64,000 bases of DNA from Hoyosella rhizosphaerae (GTDB lineage Bacteria; Actinomycetota; Actinomycetes; Mycobacteriales; Mycobacteriaceae): positions 930,001-994,000 of the forward strand of contig NZ_BMJH01000001.1 of assembly GCF_014643175.1 (NCBI RefSeq), read 5' to 3'. The notes beneath the pieces were generated by a model. The model ran no database searches. It saw only the letters and a program-made list of their open reading frames with translations, and had not been told where the DNA came from. A program made the translations under genes and the position numbers. Below are positions 11,486-22,323 of the stretch, piece by piece (position 1 is the first letter of the stretch; each line of letters starts with the position of its first letter).

Positions 11486-12127
11486 TCACAACATGCGCAC
11501 AACGAACGGAACAATTTCATCCCATCGCACAGGAGCGACCTGTACGTAACCACCCGAGAGTGGCGACTCGACCATCATGTTGTCTCCCAAGTACAAGGCA
11601 ACATGATCACGTCCGTCCTCTCCCCAGAAGATCAGATCCCCGCGCTCCCTCAGCTCAATCGGCACCCACGTGCCAGCGTGCAACATGTCTCCGCTGTATC
11701 GCGGCAGCCAGATGTTTTCTCCAGCAAACGCAAAGACCATCAACCCTGAGCAGTCAAAACCGACCTTTTCGAAGTCTCCGTGTGCATCCGCCACCCCACC
11801 GTCGCGAATTCCGATGCTTGGACCATATGCCCCTCCGCCGCCCCAGGAGTAAGGGACACCGGTCTGTGCAATCGCGCGATCGATGACGTGTGTGATGCGG
11901 TCAGATCGCCCCGGGTCGAACGACTCGATCGCAATATCGTGCACAGCGGGACCTGTGTCGGCCCGTGCAGAAAAGGGGGCCTGCGACAAGCCCGCGAGTG
12001 TCACCAACATAATTCCGGCAACAAAAGTAATGCGGAAACACTTATATGTTATTCGAAGGCCAGGTTTGACCCGTTCCCGCAAAACCGGACTGTGTTGAAC
12101 CACTGAAATCCCCTTGTCCCTGCCCAA
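11486..12127 (-). CDS. Secreted NlpC/P60 peptidoglycan endopeptidase, short RipB-like form
   Basis: A 213-residue exported D,L-endopeptidase expected to cut peptide stems of peptidoglycan during cell separation. The N terminus has a basic stretch and a hydrophobic segment (about 31-50) ending near SARA, a likely signal peptide. The NlpC/P60 domain occupies 75-213 with catalytic Cys126 (DCSGL), His175 and Glu187. There is no N-terminal coiled-coil domain like that of mycobacterial RipA. It is similar to the next gene upstream, so the pair probably arose by duplication. The start at 12127 is uncertain. Confidence 0.88.
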   Translation of the reverse strand: MGRDKGISVVQHSPVLRERVKPGLRITYKCFRITFVAGIMLVTLAGLSQAPFSARADTGPAVHDIAIESFDPGRSDRITHVIDRAIAQTGVPYSWGGGGAYGPSIGIRDGGVADAHGDFEKVGFDCSGLMVFAFAGENIWLPRYSGDMLHAGTWVPIELRERGDLIFWGEDGRDHVALYLGDNMMVESPLSGGYVQVAPVRWDEIVPFVVRML

Positions 12128-12332
12128 TTTCGCAGGAGGGAAATCGCTTTAGTTGCGCCTTTCAAACGAACGCCAGTAAACAGAATGAGAAATATTGGCG
12201 TATTTGAGAGCCCTCGCTGCACTGTGAGCAAGGTATGACACAGGTGGCGCGCTTCAAGGACCATTCAGGACAATGTTTCACATCTGAAATCGAATCAGAC
12301 TGACCCGTTACATTGAGTTAATTATCCACGCA

Positions 12333-12989
12333 TCAGAGAAGGCGGACTGCCGATGGTTGGATACCATGCCAGTTTATCGGAGCGATTCGGACAAGTGCCC
12401 CTGAATGCGGCGCTTCGACCACTCGACCATCACCAAGATAAATAGCAACATGATGACTGCCATTTGGACCCCAAAATAGCAGGTCACCACGCTTTCGCTG
12501 CGCCAAAGGGACACGAGTACCACTGGTGTAAATCGACGATGTCGTGCGCGGCAGCATGACCCCAGCACCGGCAAACGCAAACATCACCAGACCAGAACAG
12601 TCAAACCCGATCTTGTTGTAATCGCCGTGCCGGTCCGCAACCCCGCCATCACGAATACCGCGGGTGGGCCCGTGTATGTTGCCGCCACCCCACGCATATG
12701 GCACACCGACCTGCGAAAGTGCGCGGTTCACAACAATATCCACTCGCGCTGGCGATGGATCTGGTGCAACCGTTCCTGGCGGTACCGGTTTCGGAGCTGG
12801 GTCCGCGACAGGCGTGCCCGAATTTCCACCGATGGGTGCCCCCATGCTGCCCGTGTCAAGTGACCCGAACAACGGTTCGGAAACTGCGGTTGTCGCCGTA
12901 GAAAGCATCACTGCCGAAGTAAGACAGGCCACGCCACACCATGCTGTTGATCGCATGAGTCGAGATCTCGAACTCATCATTCGCCCCAT
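12333..12989 (-). CDS. Secreted NlpC/P60 peptidoglycan endopeptidase, RipB-like
   Basis: A 218-residue exported D,L-endopeptidase. A signal peptide covers about residues 1-37, then a Pro/Gly-rich linker (45-80), then the NlpC/P60 domain with Cys131 (DCSGL), His180 and Glu192. A GAGGAGA ribosome site precedes ATG 12989. Like its neighbour at 11486 it has the GIRDGGVADxxGD insertion before the catalytic cysteine, and it too lacks the RipA coiled-coil domain. By position these two genes replace ripA and ripB (Rv1477 and Rv1478). A long upstream region with inverted repeats suggests its own regulation. Confidence 0.9.
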   Translation of the reverse strand: MGRMMSSRSRLMRSTAWCGVACLTSAVMLSTATTAVSEPLFGSLDTGSMGAPIGGNSGTPVADPAPKPVPPGTVAPDPSPARVDIVVNRALSQVGVPYAWGGGNIHGPTRGIRDGGVADRHGDYNKIGFDCSGLVMFAFAGAGVMLPRTTSSIYTSGTRVPLAQRKRGDLLFWGPNGSHHVAIYLGDGRVVEAPHSGALVRIAPINWHGIQPSAVRLL

Positions 12990-13118
12990 ACGGTTTCTCC
13001 TCGTTAATACGCCAATTGTGAGCGCACACGTTTCTGCCGAAACTAATTGAATTTCGGAAGAGCACGCGCCAAGGAGAAAAGTACGTCACGAAACAATCAC
13101 GACGGGTAACTTTGGCAG

Positions 13119-13138
13119 AAATTACAAACATGTAATTT
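13119..13138. promoter_or_regulatory. Inverted repeat, 8-bp arms, possible operator upstream of the NlpC/P60 gene
   Basis: AAATTACA (13119-13126), a 4-nt spacer, then TGTAATTT (13131-13138): perfect arms. It lies about 130 bp before the ATG at 12989. It shares its half-site with the palindrome at 13206. The binding protein is unknown; MtrA, which controls ripA in mycobacteria, is one guess. Confidence 0.4.
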
Positions 13139-13205
13139 ATCTGAACAGGTTATGCAACACTTTGCCGCAATAGCTATAAACAGGTACGTTTTTCGTCGAC
13201 ATTAA

Positions 13206-13215
13206 TGTAATTACA
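13206..13215. promoter_or_regulatory. Perfect 10-bp palindrome TGTAATTACA
   Basis: Same half-site as the inverted repeat at 13119-13138; the two centres are 82 bp apart, close to eight helical turns. Short A+T-rich palindromes can arise by chance, so this alone is weak. Confidence 0.3.
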
Positions 13216-13365
13216 ACACATAGTTGCTGGTCACAATTTTCATGCGCGTACTGACCCAGTCACCCCAGTCTCAAAAAGTCATGACGGCTAAATTTCTTGC
13301 AACCACCGAGTGCGTACAACCGATTTTGGACACTCCATCAACGGACCTCGCATCGCTTCAAACGC

Positions 13366-13413
13366 CAAAAATCCGGTTGCGCAACCTCATTGGAGGCAGG
13401 TGCGCAACCGGAT
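13366..13413 (-). terminator. Rho-independent terminator after the Rv1476-like gene
   Basis: Arms at 13371-13383 (ATCCGGTTGCGCA) and 13401-13413 form a perfect 13-bp G+C-rich stem. Read on the minus strand the stem is followed by TTTTT, as expected of an intrinsic terminator. It lies just past the stop of the gene at 13429-13998. Confidence 0.85.
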
Positions 13414-13428
13414 CTGTCGACAAAACTC

Positions 13429-13998
13429 TTAAGCGTTGCGTGAAGGCTCTATCGGCCCAGCATCAGTCGCGGCTGGGCCATTCAGCGCCGGGTCAATCGC
13501 GGCTGGGGCAATCGCGGCTGGGTCATATCCCCGCCGTGTCCACCAGCGCAGCGCGACTATCGTCGCCGCAACGAAAAATAGTAAGGCGAAGGTAAGTTCA
13601 GTCCACGGAAATCCGGGCGAGGTTACGTCATCAACGAACATCGACGCAGCTTCCACAGGATCGCGGTGCACAATTTCGGTCTGCGCACCTTCGAGAGTGA
13701 ACCGGTCAATACTGTCGCTAAAGGTGCCCACAACATTGGGGCTCATAACCAATACGGTCCCCCCATCGGCAGCGCCCACATCGTTGGCAAGGTCGCGAAG
13801 TTCACCGCCGTACCTCGGGTTATACGGGATAGCAATTATTTTGAGGTCGATTCCGTGGTCAGCAGCATCGGACACTACGTCGCGTAGCGCTGCAACGTCA
13901 GCTTCGGGGGCCCACACGTTGTCTTCAGCCAAGCTCGCGAGCACTTCATCAAGATCAATTCCGGGCGGCAACCCTGTCACATGCGGACCGTTACCCAT
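13429..13998 (-). CDS. Rv1476-like membrane-anchored protein
   Basis: A 189-residue protein of a family conserved between aconitase and the NlpC/P60 genes in Mycobacteriales. The N-terminal domain (LPPGIDLDEVLASLAEDNVW; then LKIIAIPYNP) is predicted soluble and outside, with one transmembrane helix near residues 133-150 (FPWTELTFALLFFVAATIVA) and a short tail. The tail is made of AP/PA-rich repeats encoded by 15-bp units, not seen in my memory of the family. ATG 13998 has AAAGG upstream; GTG 14022 is the alternative. Transcribed away from acn, so the AcnR operator might affect both. Function unknown. Confidence 0.75.
   Translation of the reverse strand: MGNGPHVTGLPPGIDLDEVLASLAEDNVWAPEADVAALRDVVSDAADHGIDLKIIAIPYNPRYGGELRDLANDVGAADGGTVLVMSPNVVGTFSDSIDRFTLEGAQTEIVHRDPVEAASMFVDDVTSPGFPWTELTFALLFFVAATIVALRWWTRRGYDPAAIAPAAIDPALNGPAATDAGPIEPSRNA
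13467..13526. repeat. Coding minisatellite, four imperfect 15-bp units in the Rv1476-like gene
   Basis: Units start at 13467, 13482, 13497 and 13512; the commonest form is tcgcggctggggcaa. On the minus strand they encode the Ala/Pro-rich C-terminal tail. Confidence 0.85.
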
Positions 13999-14104
13999 AT
14001 CTGCAGACCTTTCGCTACGCACTCACTTACCCTCAGAGGTTACGACAACTGACGCAGTGACCGAGCGTTCGTGTTGTCGGTCGCGTGTCCGATTCAGCTA
14101 TTGA

Positions 14105-17101
<2,997 letters not shown>

Positions 17102-17140
17102 CAGCCACTCCCGGTCCCTGCGCAGCCACAACCGTGGCAT

Positions 17141-17189
17141 AGAAGGGCCCGGGCTCATCCGATAAGCATCGATGCGCCCGGGCCCTTCT
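17141..17189. terminator. Strong stem-loop between acn and acnR, no U-tract
   Basis: Arms 17141-17154 (AGAAGGGCCCGGGC) and 17176-17189 form a perfect 14-bp stem around a 21-nt loop. No T-run follows on the plus strand. It may be a Rho-independent-like pause, an attenuator setting the acnR:acn ratio, or an mRNA end protector. Confidence 0.55.
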
Positions 17190-17219
17190 CGGTACCACCC
17201 CATCGAAGGGCTAATTGTC

Positions 17220-17798
17220 ATGCCCAGAGTCAGTGAAGACCATCTCGCTGCACGTCGTACCCAAATCCTCGACGGTGCCCGTCGTTGTTTCGCCAAATTC
17301 GGGTACGAAGGCGCCACAGTGCGTCGACTTGAAGAAACAACAGGTCTCTCACGTGGTGCGATTTTCCACCACTTTCGTGACAAGGACGCATTATTTATCG
17401 CGCTCGCTCATGAAGATTCGCGACGAATGGCCGACACAGCAGCCGAGCAAGGCCTAGTGCAGGTGATGCGCAATATGCTCACCCACCCCGAACAATTTGA
17501 CTGGCTCGGCACCCGACTCGAAATCAGTAGGCGGCTCCGAACCGATCCGGACTTCCGCCGCGAATGGTCAATTCAGGCTGCCGAACTAACAGAAGCAGCT
17601 GCGGCACGGCTCGAACGCCAACGCAGCCGTGGGCGAATCCGTGAAGACATCCCCACTGCCGTGCTTCTGCACTACCTCGACCTAGTACTCGAAGGACTCG
17701 TGGCACATGTCGCGTCTGGGCAGCCCACAACTCACCTCGACGCGGTGCTAGACCTCGTCGAAGACTCCGTCAGGCGCAAACCAGCATCAAATATCTGA
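17220..17798 (+). CDS. acnR: TetR-family repressor of aconitase, AcnR
   Basis: A 192-residue regulator with an N-terminal TetR HTH domain (RRTQILDGARRCFAKFGYEG, then TVRRLEETTGLSRGAIFHHF) and an all-helical ligand domain. The HTH closely follows C. glutamicum AcnR, and the gene lies directly after acn as in Rv1474c and C. glutamicum. The matching palindromic operator in the acn promoter supports the assignment. ATG 17220 is preferred; an upstream in-frame start at 17172 lies inside the stem-loop and is unlikely. Confidence 0.92.
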   Translation: MPRVSEDHLAARRTQILDGARRCFAKFGYEGATVRRLEETTGLSRGAIFHHFRDKDALFIALAHEDSRRMADTAAEQGLVQVMRNMLTHPEQFDWLGTRLEISRRLRTDPDFRREWSIQAAELTEAAAARLERQRSRGRIREDIPTAVLLHYLDLVLEGLVAHVASGQPTTHLDAVLDLVEDSVRRKPASNI

Positions 17799-17829
17799 TA
17801 GCGCACTGTCGTGGCTGGTCGCCGACTAC

Positions 17830-18051
17830 CTACGCTCGTTTGCGACGATTCGCGCCACCTCGGCCCCGCAACGGTACATCTGACTCGACAAGCATCTTGT
17901 GCACAAAGCCGTAGCTGCGGCCAAGCGACTCGGCGAGAGACCGAATACTTGCCCCAGACTCATATTGTTTTCGAATCTCATTGCGAATGGATTCACGAGA
18001 TTCGCCCGTAATTCTCGCGCCTTTGCTGAGCCCCGCTGATGCCGCCATCAT
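17830..18051 (-). CDS. Small helix-turn-helix protein (Rv1473A-like)
   Basis: A 73-residue basic protein. The segment QYESGASIRSLAESLGRSYG followed by FVHKMLVESDVPLRGRGG is a resolvase-like HTH and matches the Rv1473A family found beside the ABC-F gene and acnR. GGAGG lies five bases before ATG 18051 (ATG 18048 is also possible), which decides against the GTG at 18063. It is downstream of the ABC-F gene's promoter side and reads on the same strand, 151 bp before it. Probably a DNA-binding regulator; its target is unknown. Confidence 0.8.
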   Translation of the reverse strand: MMAASAGLSKGARITGESRESIRNEIRKQYESGASIRSLAESLGRSYGFVHKMLVESDVPLRGRGGANRRKRA

Positions 18052-18202
18052 CACTACCTCCACTGGCTCGACACCGTGCGTACCCTCCTAATTGCTACAG
18101 GTAAAGCACTGGTAGTACTCAGCGTAAACAATGTTGAAACACCTGGCTACGGGCACAGTGAGACCTGTTGCCACACACCACCTCTGGTGCCGTCAAAAAC
18201 CG

Positions 18203-19834
18203 TCACGCGAGCTGGATTAGCTCAAGATATTCCTCTGACCAGTGGTCTTCAGAACCATCCGGCAACATGATGATCCGCTCCGGGTTCAATGCTTCTGCAG
18301 CCCCAGGGTCGTGTGTCACCAAAACAACCGCGCCCTCATACGTGCGCAGCGCATCCAGTACTTGCTCACGCGACACCGGATCAAGGTTGTTTGTCGGCTC
18401 ATCGAGCAACAGCACGTTGGCCGCGGACGACACCAGACCAGCCAACGCCAATCGAGTCTTCTCGCCACCTGACAATGTTCCTGCGGGTTGTTCAAGCTGT
18501 GGACCGGTAAACATGAATGCGCCAAGCAAACTGCGCAATTCCTGTTCAGCGGCATCAGGGGATGCAAACCGGATGTTGTCCCACACTGAAAGCTTGTCAT
18601 CCAACGTGTCATGCTCCTGCGCGAAGTACCCGCGCTTGAGACCAAAACCGGGTTCGATCTGGCCAGTATCAGGCTGTTCCATACCGGCAAGCATCCGCAG
18701 GAGCGTTGTTTTTCCCGCACCGTTAAGGCCAAGGATCACTACCCTACTGCCCTTGTCGATGGCCAAGTCCACCCCAGTGAACACTTCCAACGACCCATAC
18801 GACTTCGACAACCCCGAAGCCATCAACGGTGTACGGCCACACGACGCTGGTGACGGGAACTTGATCCGCGCCACCTTATCGGCAACTCGTTCTGCATCAA
18901 GTTCGTTCATCATTCGTTCCGCACGACGCAGCATGTTCTTGGCTGCAGCAGCTTTGGTGGCCTTGGCACCGAGCTTGTCAGCCTGCGTCTTGAGAGCTGA
19001 GACCTTCTTCTCGGCGTTCGCACGTTCCCTACGGCGCCGCGCCTCATCTGTGGATCGGGCGTCGAGGTACTTCTTCCAGTCCATGTTGTAAATATCGGCT
19101 TCGCCTCGAACAGCGTCCAGAAACCACACCTTGTTGACTACCGAGTCAAGAAGCTCGACATCGTGCGAGATCACGATGAGTCCGCCGTCATGGTTCTGAA
19201 GAAACCCGCGCAGCCAGTTAATTGAATCCGCGTCCAAGTGGTTTGTGGGCTCGTCGAGCAACAGGGTCGTACCGGACTTGCCACCTGAACCATCAGATGC
19301 TGAGAACAAGATGCGAGCAAGCTCTACGCGTCGTCGCTGCCCACCCGACAGCGTACGCAACGGTTGGTTAAGGATTCGGTCTTCAAGCCCCAGCGAATTG
19401 CAGATTCGTGCCGCTTCACTTTCAGCGGCATAACCGCCGAGTGAGGAGAATCGATCCTCCAGGTTTCCGTACTTACGGATCGCTTTGTCACGCGCCGCCT
19501 CATCAGCGTGCTCCGCCATCTGCACCTGGAGCTTTTCCATCTTCGCCAAAATTTCGTCGAGCCCCCTGGCCGACAACACGCGGTCTTTAGCCAACTGGTC
19601 CAAGTTGCCTTCGCGTGGGTCCTGCGGCAAGTACCCAACGCTGGTTGAACGCGTGACAGTACCGGCGTATGGCTCACCTTCGCCTGCAAGGATCCGCATT
19701 GTCGTTGTTTTCCCGGCGCCATTTCGGCCGACGAGACCAACGCGATCACCGGGCTGAACTCGAAGAAGCGAACCCGGTGCACTCAATAATGTGCGCACTC
19801 CAGCTCGAACTTCTAAATCAGTAGCGGTAATCAC
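18203..19834 (-). CDS. ABC-F family ATPase (Rv1473-like)
   Basis: A 543-residue soluble protein with two ABC domains and no membrane segment; ABC-F proteins act on the ribosome, some giving antibiotic protection. First domain: Walker A GRNGAGKTT, signature LSGGQRRRVELARIL, Walker B LLLDEPTNHLD. A charged linker (about 250-330) follows. Second domain: Walker A GLNGAGKTT, signature LSGGEKTRLALAGL, LLLDEPTNNLD. GTG 19834 gives the N terminus MITATDLEVRAG, identical to how I recall Rv1473 beginning, and has GGAG five bases upstream. Whether it protects against a drug or is housekeeping cannot be told. Confidence 0.9.
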   Translation of the reverse strand: MITATDLEVRAGVRTLLSAPGSLLRVQPGDRVGLVGRNGAGKTTTMRILAGEGEPYAGTVTRSTSVGYLPQDPREGNLDQLAKDRVLSARGLDEILAKMEKLQVQMAEHADEAARDKAIRKYGNLEDRFSSLGGYAAESEAARICNSLGLEDRILNQPLRTLSGGQRRRVELARILFSASDGSGGKSGTTLLLDEPTNHLDADSINWLRGFLQNHDGGLIVISHDVELLDSVVNKVWFLDAVRGEADIYNMDWKKYLDARSTDEARRRRERANAEKKVSALKTQADKLGAKATKAAAAKNMLRRAERMMNELDAERVADKVARIKFPSPASCGRTPLMASGLSKSYGSLEVFTGVDLAIDKGSRVVILGLNGAGKTTLLRMLAGMEQPDTGQIEPGFGLKRGYFAQEHDTLDDKLSVWDNIRFASPDAAEQELRSLLGAFMFTGPQLEQPAGTLSGGEKTRLALAGLVSSAANVLLLDEPTNNLDPVSREQVLDALRTYEGAVVLVTHDPGAAEALNPERIIMLPDGSEDHWSEEYLELIQLA

Positions 19835-20030
19835 ATACACTCCAGAGTGGTTAGGTAAAAATTCGACGTGACGGCGAAAAACCTCGACTTACGGCACGAC
19901 ATCAGCTCTTCAGAGTACCCTGTTGCCCCTGCTTAGCGCGATGTCACAAATCACATACCAGTCGAGCACGACACGGTGACCCCGGGCTGCTGATTATCGC
20001 TCAGCAACCGCACACCACTACGGTGGTTGC

Positions 20031-20798
20031 ATGACCTCTCTCGATCTCGCGGGCCGCACCGCTCTTGTCACCGGCGCTAGCCGTGGAATCGGCAAAGCCA
20101 TCGCCGCCGAATTACTCCGGCGCGGAGCAAATATTGCGATCACTGGCCGCAAGACTGAACCGCTCGAAGCAACCGCTCTCGAACTCGCAGAAAACGCTGG
20201 TCAAGCCGGTGTTGTTGCCCTGCCAGGAAATACGGGCGACCCAGAATCTCGGCATGGAATCGTCGCCGCCACGCTCGATCGCTTCGGTTCGCTCGACATC
20301 CTCATCAACAACACAGGCATCAACCCTGTGTACGGTCCACTGGTCGATGCTGACCTCGCAGGCGTCGCAAAGATTTTCGACGTCAATGTTGTCGCGGCCC
20401 TCGGCTACGTCCAGGAGGTACACAAAACCTGGATGGGCGAACATGGCGGATCGATCGTCAACATTGCAAGCGTCGCGGGTTTGCGCTCTAGCGGAGTAAT
20501 TTCCGCCTATGGCGCATCCAAGGCTGCGCTTATTCGACTCACTGAGGAACTTGCATGGCAGCTCGGCCCCACCGTCCGGGTCAATGCTGTTGCGCCCGGT
20601 GTCGTTAAGACCAAGTTCGCTGAGGCACTGTATGCGAACAACGAGACGCAAGCGGCACAGGCATACCCAATGAAGCGACTGGGTACCCCAGACGATGTTG
20701 CACGTGCGGTCGCGTTCCTCGTGTCGGACGACGCATCGTGGATCACAGGGGAAACACTGCGCGTCGATGGCGGGTTGCTTGCCACAGGCGGACTGTGA
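20031..20798 (+). CDS. Short-chain dehydrogenase/reductase
   Basis: A 255-residue classical SDR. Cofactor motif TGASRGIG is at residues 14-21, NNTG near 90, and catalytic Ser-Tyr-Lys appears as ASVAGLRSSGVISAYGASK. The C terminus ends in the FabG-like TGETLRVDGG. It resembles FabG-type ketoreductases or alcohol dehydrogenases, and the substrate is unknown. The next gene, a lycopene cyclase, starts 10 bp after the stop, so they are probably co-transcribed. A TACGGT box six bases before the ATG, inside an ACCAC-TACG-GTGGT inverted repeat, suggests a leaderless and possibly regulated start. Confidence 0.85.
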   Translation: MTSLDLAGRTALVTGASRGIGKAIAAELLRRGANIAITGRKTEPLEATALELAENAGQAGVVALPGNTGDPESRHGIVAATLDRFGSLDILINNTGINPVYGPLVDADLAGVAKIFDVNVVAALGYVQEVHKTWMGEHGGSIVNIASVAGLRSSGVISAYGASKAALIRLTEELAWQLGPTVRVNAVAPGVVKTKFAEALYANNETQAAQAYPMKRLGTPDDVARAVAFLVSDDASWITGETLRVDGGLLATGGL

Positions 20799-20807
20799 GC
20801 GTCAGCG

Positions 20808-21923
20808 TTGCATCTCACGACAGATGTAGTCGTCGCGGGTCTAGGGCCGTCTGGTCGCGCAGTCGCCGCCCGCTGCCTTGCTCGCGGGCTTTCTGTCGTT
20901 GCGATTGACCGGCACGCGCATCGAAGGTGGACGCCAACCTACGCCGCGTGGCTAGACGAGCTTCCGCAATGGGTGCCGCAGGACGTGATCCGATCGCGGA
21001 TTCACCGTCCGCAATCATGGGGCAACCAGAACTGGACCATCCCGCGTGAATACGTAGTGCTTGATACCCCAAAGCTGCAAACATCGCTGTCCCTGAGTCA
21101 TGGAACGGTTCTTTCCGGCGACGTGGAGGAAGTGGCCCCGCAGCGTGTGCGCCTCACAAATGGCGACGAGGTGCGCGGTCGCGTTGTGATCGACGCGCGT
21201 GGTCTTCCTCGTGAAAAGGATGCTCCAGAACAGACTGCATTCGGTGTCTTTGTGAGGCGGGAGCAGGCGAAACCAGTTCTCGGAGATGCACCCGGGCTAT
21301 TTATGGACTGGCGTGGAAGCGGCAAATATTCGCAGCCATCGTTTCTGTACGCGATCCCTGTCGACGAGGACACTGTGTTGCTTGAAGAGACGTGTCTGGT
21401 CGGTGCGCCCGCGGTGCCGCTGGATGAACTTCAAAATCGGCTACGCGCTCGGCTGCGGCGGCACGGGGTGTCACTGTCCGGCCAGGAACCCGTCGAGCGG
21501 GTTCGGTTTCCGGTATCCGGCCCGGCGGTGGTTACCAACAATCGCCCGGGAATGATGACTGTTGGTGCCCGCGGGGGGTTTCTGCATCCGGCCACGGGCT
21601 TTAGCGTGGCACGGTCGCTCACGATCGCCGACGAGATCGCCCGTTGCGTTGAAGCCGGAATTACTGATCTCGATCCACTAGTGTGGACTGCGCGTTCGCG
21701 TGCGGTGTACAAGCTACGCCTACGCGGCCTGCGGGTATTGCTCGGCATGTCAGGTGCCGAACTACCAGAATTCTTCGACGCATTCTTTGCGCTGCCGGTG
21801 GATCGACAACGGGCATACGTTTCCGACGCTGAAGATCCTGTGGCGTTGTCTCGCGCGATGCTAGCAATGTTCAAGGGCGTCGCATGGAAACAGCGCGCAA
21901 AACTGATGCGCGCTGTTGTCTAG
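20808..21923 (+). CDS. Lycopene cyclase family flavoprotein (CrtL/CrtY type)
   Basis: A 371-residue FAD/NAD(P)-dependent enzyme expected to cyclise lycopene ends to beta-rings. The N-terminal dinucleotide motif GLGPSG is at 11-16. Family hallmarks are LFMDWRGSG, then PSFLYAIPVDEDTVLLEETCL, then GGFLHPATGFSVARSL. It is closest in style to the rhodococcal CrtLb beta-monocyclase. TTG 20808 is the only in-frame start after the SDR stop, so an unusual start codon is implied. No crtE, crtB or crtI gene is in the window. A different flavin-dependent reaction cannot be excluded. Confidence 0.8.
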   Translation: MHLTTDVVVAGLGPSGRAVAARCLARGLSVVAIDRHAHRRWTPTYAAWLDELPQWVPQDVIRSRIHRPQSWGNQNWTIPREYVVLDTPKLQTSLSLSHGTVLSGDVEEVAPQRVRLTNGDEVRGRVVIDARGLPREKDAPEQTAFGVFVRREQAKPVLGDAPGLFMDWRGSGKYSQPSFLYAIPVDEDTVLLEETCLVGAPAVPLDELQNRLRARLRRHGVSLSGQEPVERVRFPVSGPAVVTNNRPGMMTVGARGGFLHPATGFSVARSLTIADEIARCVEAGITDLDPLVWTARSRAVYKLRLRGLRVLLGMSGAELPEFFDAFFALPVDRQRAYVSDAEDPVALSRAMLAMFKGVAWKQRAKLMRAVV

Positions 21924-21928
21924 ATTCC

Positions 21929-22321
21929 TTAGACGGTGAACCCAAGGGCACGTAGTTGCTCACGGCCATCGTCTGTGATTTTTTCTGGCCCCCACGGTGG
22001 CATCCACACCCAGTTGAGTTCGAGGTCGTTGACCAGACCACTCTTCACTAGAGCTGACCGGCACTGTTCCTCGATAACCTCAGTAAGCGGGCATGCGGCT
22101 GAAGTTAATGTCATGTCGAGTCGAGCGACGCCTTCGTCGTTGACTTCAATGCCATAGACAAGCCCGAGGTCGACAACATTGATGCCGAGTTCAGGGTCCA
22201 CGACATCGCGCATCGCCTCTTCGAGATCGTCATACGATGCGCCGATCGCTGGCGAAGCGGGGCCATCTGTCGAGGCTACTGTCGCCTCGTCATTAGTTGT
22301 GGTGTCCGTTGATTCGCTCAT
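21929..22321 (-). CDS. sufT: SufT-like MIP18/DUF59 iron-sulfur assembly factor
   Basis: A 130-residue protein with the DUF59 domain. An Asp-rich tail-like N terminus (about 1-30) precedes YDDLEEAMRDVVDPELGINVVDLGLVYG and the motif MTLTSAACPLTEVIEEQ, whose Cys is the conserved one. SufT assists Fe-S cluster maturation. It is the last gene of the SUF operon (Rv1466 position), starting 2 bp after sufU. Its stop lies 5 bp from that of the convergent lycopene cyclase gene. Confidence 0.9.
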   Translation of the reverse strand: MSESTDTTTNDEATVASTDGPASPAIGASYDDLEEAMRDVVDPELGINVVDLGLVYGIEVNDEGVARLDMTLTSAACPLTEVIEEQCRSALVKSGLVNDLELNWVWMPPWGPEKITDDGREQLRALGFTV

Positions 22322-22323
22322 GA

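Larger units (their letters stand above)
12990..13428. other. 439-bp intergenic region upstream of the first NlpC/P60 gene
   Basis: No convincing gene is seen. The region is A+T-richer than its surroundings. It holds the terminator of the Rv1476-like gene at its far end, two inverted repeats built on TGTAAT half-sites, and near 12989 the ribosome site of the NlpC/P60 gene. It probably contains the promoter for the hydrolase-moxR block. Confidence 0.6.

Noticed and set aside
12197-13018. Shared 11-mer AATACGCCAAT upstream of the two NlpC/P60 genes
   Set aside because: The copies are in opposite orientations (minus strand near 12197, plus strand near 13008) at different distances from their genes, and one lies at the ribosome site region; chance or duplication remnant is more likely than an operator.
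12990-13118. Possible c-di-AMP (ydaO-type) riboswitch before the NlpC/P60 gene
   Set aside because: Such riboswitches precede some actinobacterial cell-wall hydrolase genes, but I could not find the conserved G-rich core or its paired stems here.
13224-13595. Open frame of 123 codons on the plus strand in the region before the NlpC/P60 genes
   Set aside because: It runs through the terminator hairpin and over the repeat-rich 3' end of the Rv1476-like gene; its C-terminal residues are just the repeat read in another frame, and no ribosome site precedes it.
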